From Crossaster papposus (Eukaryota > Echinodermata > Asteroidea > Velatida > Solasteridae): a stretch of 64,000 bases of DNA. The notes beneath the pieces are model-generated. The model did no database searches, was not told where the DNA came from, and worked only from the letters and a program-made list of their open reading frames with translations. Position 1 is the first letter of the stretch, and each line of letters opens with the position of its first letter. The translations under genes and the position numbers were made by a program. Shown piece after piece: positions 50,416-61,985 of this stretch. The stretch is from positions 1,054,001 through 1,118,000 of the forward strand of contig JBAIAA010000603.1 of NCBI GenBank assembly GCA_037893245.1, read 5' to 3'.

Positions 50416-51315
50416 CGCATTCTTATCCTTTGACGCATTCTTATCCCGCGGAGGTTTCCCTGCGACGCATACTTATCCCGCGGAGGTTTCCCTGTGACGT
50501 ATTCTTATTCTTCGACGTATTCTTCGACGCATTCTAATTCTTCAACGCCTTTATTGACCTATTCTTATTCTTCCACGCATTCTTATTCTGCGGAGGTTTC
50601 CCTGCAACGCATTCTTATTCTTTGACGCATTCTTATTCTTTGACGCATTCTTATTCTTTGACACATTCTTATTCTTTGACGCATTCTTATTCTTTGACGC
50701 ATTTATTGACCTATTCTTATTTTTCAACGCATTCTTATTCTGCGGAGGTTTCCATGCGACGCATGCTTATTCTTCGACGCATTCTTCTTCTGCGGAAGTT
50801 TCCCTGCGACGCATTCTTATTCTTCGACGCATTCTTATTCTCCGGAAGTTATTCTTCGGGGGAAATTTTCCTGTGACGCATTCTTATCCTTTGACGCATT
50901 CTTATCCCGCGGAGGTTTCCCTGCGACGCATACTTATCCCGCGGAGGTTTCCCTGTGACGTATTCTTATTCTTCGACGTATTCTTCGACGCATTCTTATT
51001 CTTCAACGCATTTATTGACCTATTCTTATTCTTCCACGCATTCTTATTCTGCGGAGGTTTCCCTGCAACGTATTCGCATTCTTCGACGCATTCTTAGACG
51101 CATTCTTATTCTTAGACGTATTTATTGACCGCATTCTTATTCTTCGACGCATTTTATTGACCTATTCTTATTCTTCAACGCATTCTTATTCTGCGGAGGT
51201 TTCCCTGCGACGCATTCTTATTCTTTGACGCATTCTTCTTCTGCGGAAGTTTCCCTGCGACGCATTCTTATTCTTTGACGCATTCTTCGATGCATTCTTA
51301 TTCTTAGACGTATTA

Positions 51316-54300
51316 TTGACCTATTCTTCAACGCTTTCTTATTCTCCGGAAGTTTCTCTGCGACGCATTCTTATTCTTCGACGCATTCTTCTTCTGCGGA
51401 AATTTTCCTGTGACGCATTCTTATTCTTTGACGCATTCTTATTCTGCGGAGGTATTATTAACCTATTCTTCAAAGCATTCTTATTTTCCGGAAGTTTCTC
51501 TGCAACGCATTCTTATTTTTCGACGCATTCTTCTTCGGGGAAAATTTTCATGTGACGCATTCTTATCCTTTGACGCATTCTTATCCCGCGGAGGTTTCCC
51601 TGCGACGCATACTTATCCCGCGGAGGTTTCCCTGCGACGTATTCTTATTCTTCGACGTATTCTTCGACGCATTCTTATTCTTCAACGCATTTATTGACCT
51701 ATTCTTATTCTTCCACGCATTTTTTATTCTGCGGAGGTTTCCCTGCAACGCATTCTTATTCTTTGACGCATTCTTATTCTTTGACGCATTTATTGACCTA
51801 TTCTTATTCTTCAACGCATTCTTATTCTGGAGAGGTTTCCCTGCGACGCATTCTTATTCTTCGACGCATTCTTCTTCTGTGGAAGTTTCCCTGCTACGCA
51901 TTCTTATTCTTCGATGCATTCTTCGACGCATTCTTATTCTTAGACGTATTATTGACCTATTCTTCAACGCATTCTTATTCTCCGGAAGTTTCTCTGCGAC
52001 CCATTCTTATTCTTCGACGCATTCTTATTCTTCGACGCATTCTTATTCTGCAGAGGTTTCCGCATTCTTATCCCGGGGAGGTTTCCGCATTCTTATCCCG
52101 CAGAGGTTTCCCTGTGACGCATTCTTATTCTTCAACGTATTCGTTGACGCATTTTTCTTCTGCGGAAGTTTCCCTGTGACACATTCTTATTCTTCGACGC
52201 GTTCTTCGACGCATTCTTATTCTTAGACGTATTTATTGACCGCATTCTTCAACACATTCTTATTCTCCGGAAGTTTCTTTGCGACGCATTCTTATTCTTC
52301 GACGCATTCTTCCTCTGCGGAAGTTTTCCTGTGGCTCATTCTTATTCTGCGGAAATTTTTCTGTGACGCATTCTTATTCTTTGACTCATTCTTATCCCGC
52401 GGAGGTTTCCCTGTGACGCATTCTTATTCTTCGACGTATTCTTCGACACATTCTTATTCTTCGACGCATTTATTGACCTATTCTTATTCTTCCACGCATT
52501 CTTATTCTGCGGAGGTTTCCATGCGACGCATTCTTATTTTTTGACTCATTCTTCTTCTACGGAAGTTTCCCTGCGACGTATTCTTATTCGTCAACGCATT
52601 TGTTGACGCATTCTTCGACGCATTTTTATTCTTCGATGCGTTCTTATTCTTCGACGCATTCTTCTTCTGCGGAAGTTTCCCTGTGACACATTCTTATTCT
52701 TCGACGCATTCTTCGACGCATTCTTCGACGCATTCTTATTCTTAGACGTATTTATTGACCGCATTCTTATTCTTCGACGCATTTTATTGACCTATTCTTA
52801 TTCTTCAACGCATTCTTATTCTGGAGAGGTTTCCCTGCGACGCATTCTTATTCTTCGACGCATTCTTCTTCTGTGGAAGTTTCCCTGCTACGCATTCTTA
52901 TTCTTCGATGCATTCTTCGACGCATTCTTATTCTTAGACGTATTATTGACCTATTCTTCAACGCATTCTTATTCTCCGGAAGTTTCTCTGCGACCCATTC
53001 TTATTCTTCGACGCATTCTTATTCTTCGACGCATTCTTATTCTGCAGAGGTTTCCGCATTCTTATCCCGCGGAGGTTTCCGCATTCTTATCCCGCAGAGG
53101 TTTCCCTGTGACGCATTCTTATTCTTCAACGTATTCGTTGACGCATTCTTATTCTTAGACGTATTTATTGACCGCATTCTTCAACACATTCTTATTCTCC
53201 GGAAGTTTCTTTGCGACGCATTCTTATTCTTCGACGCATTCTACTTCTGCGGAAGTTTTCCTGTGGCGCATTCTTATTCTGCGGAAATTTTTCTGTGACG
53301 CATTCTTATTCTTTGACTCATTCTTATCCCGCGGAGGTTTCCCTGTGACGCATTCTTATTCTTCGACGTATTCTTCGACGTATTCTTCGACACATTCTTA
53401 TTCTTCGACGCATTTATTGACCTATTCTTATTCTTCCACGCATTCTTATTCTGCGGAGGTTTCCATGCGACGCATTCTTATTTTTTGACTCATTCTTCTT
53501 CTACGGAAGTTTCCCTGCGACGTATTCTTATTCTTCAACGCATTTGTTGACGCATTCTTCGACGCATTCTTATTCTTCGACGCATTCTTATCCTGCGGAG
53601 GTTTCTCTGCGACGCATTCTTATTCTTCGACACATTCTTCTTCTGCGGAAGTTTCCCTGTGACACATTCTTATTCTTCGACGCATTCTTCGACGCATTCT
53701 TCGACGCATTCTTATTCTTCGACGCATTTTATTGACCTATTCTTATTCTTCAACGCATTCTTATTCTGGAGAGGTTTCCCTGCGACGCATTCTTATTCTT
53801 CGACGCATTCTTCTTCTGTGGAAGTTTCCCTGCTACGCATTCTTATTCTTCGATGCATTCTTTGACGCATTCTTATTCTTAGACGTATTATTGACCTATT
53901 CTTCAACGCATTCTTATTCTCCGGAAGTTTCTCTGCGACCCATTCTTATTCTTCGACGCATTCTTATTCTTCGACGCATTCTTATTCTGCAGAGGTTTCC
54001 GCATTCTTATCCCGGGGAGGTTTCCGCATTCTTATCCCGCAGAGGTTTCCCTGTGACGCATTCTTATTCTTCAACGTATTCGTTGACGCATTTTTCTTCT
54101 GCGGAAGTTTCCCTGTGACACATTCTTATTCTTCGACGCGTTCTTCGACGCATTCTTATTCTTAGACGTATTTATTGACCGCATTCTTCAACACATTCTT
54201 ATTCTCCGGAAGTTTCTTTGCGACGCATTCTTATTCTTCGACGCATTCTTCCTCTGCGGAAGTTTTCCTGTGGCTCATTCTTATTCTGCGGAAATTTTTC

Positions 54301-55646
54301 TGTGACGCATTCTTATTCTTTGACTCATTCTTATCCCGCGGAGGTTTCCCTGTGACGCATTCTTATTCTTCGACGTATTCTTCGACACATTCTTATTCTT
54401 CGACGCATTTATTGACCTATTCTTATTCTTCCACGCATTCTTATTCTGCGGAGGTTTCCATGCGACGCATTCTTATTTTTTGACTCATTCTTCTTCTACG
54501 GAAGTTTCCCTGCGACGTATTCTTATTCGTCAACGCATTTGTTGACGCATTCTTCGACGCATTTTTATTCTTCGATGCGTTCTTATTCTTCGACGCATTC
54601 TTCTTCTGCGGAAGTTTCCCTGTGACACATTCTTATTCTTCGACGCATTCTTCGACGCATTCTTCAACGCTTTCTTATTCTCCGGAAGTTTCTCTGCGAC
54701 GCATTCTTATTCTTCGACGCATTCTTCTTCTGCGGAAATTTTCCTGTGACGCATTCTTATTCTTTGACGCATTCTTATTCTGCGGAGGTATTATTAACCT
54801 ATTCTTCAAAGCATTCTTATTTTCCGGAAGTTTCTCTGCAACGCATTCTTATTTTTCGACGCATTCTTCTTCGGGGAAAATTTTCATGTGACGCATTCTT
54901 ATCCTTTGACGCATTCTTATCCCGCGGAGGTTTCCCTGCGACGCATACTTATCCCGCGGAGGTTTCCCTGCGACGTATTCTTATTCTTCGACGTATTCTT
55001 CGACGCATTCTTATTCTTCAACGCATTTATTGACCTATTCTTATTCTTCCACGCATTTTTTATTCTGCGGAGGTTTCCCTGCAACGCATTCTTATTCTTT
55101 GACGCATTCTTATTCTTTGACGCATTTATTGACGTATTCTTATTCTTCAACGCATTCTTATTCTGGAGAGGTTTCCCTGCGACGCATTCTTATTCTTCGA
55201 CGCATTCTTCTTCTGTGGAAGTTTCCCTGCTACGCATTCTTATTCTTCGATGCATTCTTCGACGCATTCTTATTCTTAGACGTATTATTGACCTATTCTT
55301 CAACGCATTCTTATTCTCCGGAAGTTTCTCTGCGACCCATTCTTATTCTTCGACGCATTCTTATTCTTCGACGCATTCTTATTCTGCAGAGGTTTCCGCA
55401 TTCTTATCCCGGGGAGGTTTCCGCATTCTTATCCCGCAGAGGTTTCCCTGTGACGCATTCTTATTCTTCAACGTATTCGTTGACGCATTTTTCTTCTGCG
55501 GAAGTTTCCCTGTGACACATTCTTATTCTTCGACGCGTTCTTCGACGCATTCTTATTCTTAGACGTATTTATTGACCGCATTCTTCAACACATTCTTATT
55601 CTCCGGAAGTTTCTTTGCGACGCATTCTTATTCTTCGACGCATTCT
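51316..55646. repeat. Segmental duplication inside the array, offset 3336 bp
   Basis: 51321-52310 reappears at 54657-55646, nearly identical (one visible change is GACCTATTC to GACGTATTC near 55130). The intervening block itself contains further copies at offsets of 1939 (52236/54175) and 945 (52787/53732), so duplication units overlap rather than tile. Confidence 0.8.
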
Positions 55647-58600
55647 TCTTCTGCGGAAGTTTCCCTGTGACACATTCTTATTCTTCGACGCATTCTTCGA
55701 CGCATTCTTCGACGCATTCTTATTCTTAGACGTATTTATTGACCGCATTCTTATTCTTCGACGCATTTTATTGACCTATTCTTATTCTTCAACGCATTCT
55801 TATTCTGGAGAGGTTTCCCTGCGACGCATTCTTATTCTTCGACGCATTCTTCTTCTGTGGAAGTTTCCCTGCTACGCATTCTTATTCTTCGATGCATTCT
55901 TTGACGCATTCTTATTCTTAGACGTATTATTGACCTATTCTTCAACGCATTCTTATTCTCCGGAAGTTTCTCTGCGACCCATTCTTATTCTTCGACGCAT
56001 TCTTATTCTGCAGAGGTTTCCGCATTCTTATCCCGCGGAGGTTTCCGCATTCTTATCCCGCAGAGGTTTCCCTGTGACGCATTCTTATTCTTCAACGTAT
56101 TCGTTGACGCATTTTTCTTCTGCGGAAGTTTCCCTGTGACACATTCTTATTCTTCGACGCGTTCTTCAACGCATTCTTATTCTTAGACGTATTTATTGAC
56201 CGCATTCTTATTCTTCGACGCATTCTTATTCTTCGACGCATTTTATTGACCTATTCTTTGACGCATTTATTGACCTATTCTTATTTTTCAACGCATTCTT
56301 ATTCTGCGGAGGTTTCCATGCGACGCATGCTTATTCTTCGACGCATTCTTCTTCTGCGGAATTTTCCCTGCGACGCATTCTTATCCTTCGACGCATTCTT
56401 ATTCTCCGGAAGTTATTCTTCGGGGGAAATTTTCCTGTGACGCATTCTTATCCTTTGACGCATTCTTATCCCGCGGAGGTTTCCCTGTGACGTATTCTTA
56501 TTCTTCGACGTATTCTTCGACGCATTCTTATTCTTCAACGCATTTATTGACCTATTCTATATTCTTCCACGCATTCTTATTCTGCGGAGGTTTCCCTGCA
56601 ACGCATTCGCATTCTTCGACGCATTCTTTGACGCATTCTTATTCTTAGACGTATTTATTGACCGCATTCTTATTGTTCGACGCATTTTATTGACCTATTC
56701 TTATTCTTCAACGCATTCTTATTCTGCGGAGGTTTCCCTGCGACGCATTCTTATTCTTTGACGCATTCTTCTTCTGCGGAAGTTTCCCTGCGACGCATTC
56801 TTCGATGCATTCTTATTCTTAGACGTATTATTGACCTATTCTTCAACGCTTTCTTATTCTCCAGAAGTTTCTCTGCGACGTATTCTTATTCTTCGACGCA
56901 TTCTTCTTCTGCGGAAATTTTCCTGTGACGCATTCTTATTCTTTGACGCATTCTTATCCCGCGGAGGTTTCCCTGCGACGCATACTTATCCCGCGGAGGT
57001 TTTCCTGTGACATATTCTTATTCTTAGATGTATTCTTTGACGCATTTATTGACCTATTCTTATTCTTCCACGCATTCTTATTCTGCGGAGGTATTATTGA
57101 CCTATTCTTCAAAGCATTCTTATTTTCCGGAAGTTTCTCTGCAACGCATTCTTATTTTTCGACGCATTCTTCTTCGGGGAAAATTTTCCTGTGACGCATT
57201 CTTATCCTTTGACGCATTCTTATCCCGCGGAGGTTTCCCTGCGACGCATACTTATCCCGCGGAGGTTTCCCTGCGACGTATTCTTATTCTTCGACGTATT
57301 CTTCGACGCATTCTTATTCTTCAACGCATTTATTGACCTATTCTTATTCTGCCACGCATTTTTTATTCTGCGGAGGTTTCCCTGCAACGCATTCTTATTC
57401 TTTGACGCATTCTTATTCTTTGACGCATTCTTATTCTTTGACGCATTTATTGACCTATTCTTATTCTTCAACGCATTCTTATTCTGGAGAGGTTTCCCTG
57501 CGACGCATTCTTATTCTTCGACGCATTCTTCTTCTGTGGAAGTTTCCCTGCTACGCATTCTTATTCTTTGATGCATTCTTCGACGCATTCTTATTCTTAG
57601 ACGTATTATTGACCTATTCTTCAACGCATTCTTATTCTCCGGAAGTTTCTCTGCGACCCATTCTTATTCTTCGACGCATTCTTATTCTTCGACGCATTCT
57701 TATTCTGCAGAGGTTTCCGCATTCTTATCCCGCGGAGGTTTCCGCATTCTTATCCCGCAGAGGTTTCCCTGTGACGCATTCTTATTCTTCAACGTATTCG
57801 TTGACGCATTTTTCTTCTGCGGAAGTTTCCCTGTGACACATTCTTATTCTTCGACGCGTTCTTCGACGCATTCTTATTCTTAGACGTATTTATTGACCGC
57901 ATTCTTCAACACATTCTTATTCTCCGGAAGTTTCTTTGCGACGCATTCTTATTCTTTGACGCATTCTTCTTCTGCGGAAGTTTTCCTGTGGCGCATTCTT
58001 ATTCTGCGGAAATTTTTCTGTGACGCATTCTTATTCTTTGACTCATTCTTATCCCGCGGAGGTTTCCCTGTGACGCATTCTTATTCTTCGACGTATTCTT
58101 CGACACATTCTTATTCTTCGACGCATTTATTGACCTATTCTTATTCTTCCACGCATTCTTATTCTGCGGAGGTTTCCATGCGACGCATTCTTATTTTTTG
58201 ACTCATTCTTCTTCTACGGAAGTTTCCCTGCGACGTATTCTTATTCTTCAACGCATTTGTTGACGCATTCTTCGACGCATTTTTATTCTTCGATGCATTC
58301 TTATTCTTCGACGCATTCTTATCCTGCGGAGGTTTCTCTGCGACGCATTCTTATTCTTCGACGCATTCTTCTTCTGCGGAAGTTTCCCTGTGACACATTC
58401 TTATTCTTCGACGCATTCTTCGACGCATTCTTCGACGCATTCTTATTCTTAGACGTATTTATTGACCGCATTCTTATTCTTCGACGCATTTTATTGACCT
58501 ATTCTTATTCTTCAACGCATTCTTATTCTGGAGAGGTTTCCCTGCGACGCATTCTTATTCTTCGACGCATTCTTCTTCTGTGGAAGTTTCCCTGCTACGC

Positions 58601-58694
58601 ATTCTTATTCTTCGATGCATTCTTTGACGCATTCTTATTCTTAGACGTATTATTGACCTATTCTTCAACGCATTCTTATTCTCCGGAAGTTTCT

Positions 58695-61600
58695 CTGCGA
58701 CCCATTCTTATTCTTCGACGCATTCTTATTCTGCAGAGGTTTCCGCATTCTTATCCCGCGGAGGTTTCCGCATTCTTATCCCGCAGAGGTTTCCCTGTGA
58801 CGCATTCTTATTCTTCAACGTATTCGTTGACGCATTTTTCTTCTGCGGAAGTTTCCCTGTGACACATTCTTATTCTTCGACGCGTTCTTCGACGCATTCT
58901 TATTCTTAGACGTATTTATTGACCGCATTCTTATTCTTCGACGCATTCTTATTCTTCGACGCATTTTATTGACCTATTCTTATTCTTCAACGCATTCTTC
59001 GACGCATTCTTCGACGCATTCTTATTCTTTGACGCATTTATTGACCTATTCTTATTTTTCAACGCATTCTTATTCTGCGGAGGTTTCCATGCGACGCATG
59101 CTTATTCTTCGACGCATTCTTCCTCTGCGGAAGTTTCCCTGCGACGCATTCTTATTCTTCGACGCATTCTTATTCTCCGGAAGTTATTCTTCGGGGGAAA
59201 TTTTCCTGTGACGCATTCTTATCCTTTGACACATTCTTATCCCGCGGAGGTTTCCCTGCGACGCATACTAATATCCCGCGGAGGTTTCCCTGTGACGTAT
59301 TCTTATTCTTCGACGTATTCTTTGACGCATTCTTATTCTTCAACGCATTTATTGACCTATTCTTATTCTTCCACGCATTCTTTTTCTGCGGAGGTTTCCC
59401 TGCAACGCATTCTTATTCTTTGACGCATTCTTATTCTTTGACGCATTCTTATTCTTTGACGCATTTATTGACCTATTCTTATTTTTCAACGCATTCTTAT
59501 TCTGCGGAGGTTTCCTTGCGACGCATGCTTATTCTTCGACGCATTCTTCTTCTGCGGAAGTTTCCCTGCGACGCATTCTTATTCTTCGACGCATTCTTCG
59601 ACGCATACTTATTCTTAGACGTATTTATTGACCTATTCTTCAACACATTCTTATTCTCCGGAAGTTTCTTTGCGACGCATTCTTATTCTTCGACGCATTC
59701 TTCTTCTGCGGAAGTTTTCCTGTGGCGCATTCTTATTCTTTGACGCATTCTTATCCCGCGGAGGTTTCCCTGTGACGCATTCTTATTCTGCGGAAATTTT
59801 TCTGTGACGCATTCTTATTCTTTGACTCATTCTTATCCCGCGGAGGTTTCCCTGTGACGCATTCTTATTCTTCGACGTATTCTTCGACACATTCTTATTC
59901 TTCGACGCATTTATTGACCTATTCTTATTCTTCCACGCATTCTTATTCTGCGGAGGTTTCCATGCGACGCATTCTTATTTTTTGACTCATTCTTCTTCTA
60001 CGGAAGTTTCCCTGCGACGTATTCTTATTCTTCAACGCATTTGTTGACGCATTCTTCGACGCATTTTTATTCTTCGACGCATTCTTATTCTTCGACGCAT
60101 TCTTATCCTGCGGAGGTTTCTCTGCGACGCATTCTTATTCTTCGACGCATTCTTCTTCTGCGGAAGTTTCCCTGTGACACATTCTTATTCTTCGACGCAT
60201 TCTTCGACGCATTCTTCGACGCATTCTTCGACGCATTCTTATTCTTAGACGTATTTATTGACCGCATTCTTATTCTTCGCCGCATTTTATTGACCTATTC
60301 TTATTCTTCAACGCATTCTTATTCTGGAGAGGTTTCTCTGCGACCCATTCTTATTCTTCGACGCATTCTTATTCTGCAGAGGTTTCCGCATTCTTATCCC
60401 GCGGAGGTTTCCGCATTCTTATCCCGCAGAGGTTTCCCTGTGACGCATTCTTATTCTTCAACGTATTCGTTGACGCATTTTTCTTCTGCGGAAGTTTCCC
60501 TGTGACACATTCTTATTCTTCGACGCGTTCTTCGACGCATTCTTATTCTTAGACGTATTTATTGACCGCATTCTTATTCTTCGACGCATTCTTATTCTTC
60601 GACGCATTTTATTGACCTATTCTTATTCTTCAACGCATTCTTCGACGCATTCTTCGACGCATTCTTATTCTTTGACGCATTTATTGACCTATTCTTATTT
60701 TTCAACGCATTCTTATTCTGCGGAGGTTTCCATGCGACGCATGCTTATTCTTCGACGCATTCTTCCTCTGCGGAAGTTTCCCTGCGACGCATTCTTATTC
60801 TTCGACGCATTCTTATTCTCCGGAAGTTATTCTTCGGGGGAAATTTTCCTGTGACGCATTCTTATCCTTTGACACATTCTTATCCCGCGGAGGTTTCCCT
60901 GCGACGCATACTAATATCCCGCGGAGGTTTCCCTGTGACGTATTCTTATTCTTCGACGTATTCTTTGACGCATTCTTATTCTTCAACGCATTTATTGACC
61001 TATTCTTATTCTTCCACGCATTCTTTTTCTGCGGAGGTTTCCCTGCAACGCATTCTTATTCTTTGACGCATTCTTATTCTTTGACGCATTCTTATTCTTT
61101 GACGCATTTATTGACCTATTCTTATTTTTCAACGCATTCTTATTCTGCGGAGGTTTCCTTGCGACGCATGCTTATTCTTCGACGCATTCTTCTTCTGCGG
61201 AAGTTTCCCTGCGACGCATTCTTATTCTTCGACGCATTCTTCGACGCATACTTATTCTTAGACGTATTTATTGACCTATTCTTCAACACATTCTTATTCT
61301 CCGGAAGTTTCTTTGCGACGCATTCTTATTCTTCGACGCATTCTTCTTCTGCGGAAGTTTTCCTGTGGCGCATTCTTATTCTTTGACGCATTCTTATCCC
61401 GCGGAGGTTTCCCTGTGACGCATTCTTATTCTGCGGAAATTTTTCTGTGACGCATTCTTATTCTTTGACTCATTCTTATCCCGCGGAGGTTTCCCTGTGG
61501 CGCATTCTTATTCTTCGACGTATTCTTCGACACATTCTTATTCTTCGACGCATTTATTGACCTATTCTTATTCTTCCACGCATTCTTATTCTGCGGAGGT

Positions 61601-61985
61601 TTCCATGCGACGCATTCTTATTTTTTGACTCATTCTTCTTCTACGGAAGTTTCCCTGCGACGTATTCTTATTCTTCAACGCATTTGTTGACGCATTCTTC
61701 GACGCATTTTTATTCTTCGACGCATTCTTATTCTTCGACGCATTCTTATCCTGCGGAGGTTTCTCTGCGACGCATTCTTATTCTTCGACGCATTCTTCTT
61801 CTGCGGAAGTTTCCCTGTGACACATTCTTATTCTTCGACGCATTCTTCGACGCATTCTTCGACGCATTCTTCGACGCATTCTTATTCTTAGACGTATTTA
61901 TTGACCGCATTCTTATTCTTCGCCGCATTTTATTGACCTATTCTTATTCTTCAACGCATTCTTATTCTGGAGAGGTTTCCCTGCG
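58695..61985. repeat. Higher-order repeat: two adjacent 1643 bp copies
   Basis: Landmarks recur at exactly 1643 bp: CTGCAGAGGTTTCCGCATTC near 58731 and 60374, ACTAATATCCCGCGG near 59268 and 60911, the GTTGACGCATTC near 58259..60041 and 61684 series, and the variant GGAGGTTTCCTTGCGACGCA near 59507 and 61150. Sequence between landmarks is nearly identical. Copy boundaries are approximate. Confidence 0.85.
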
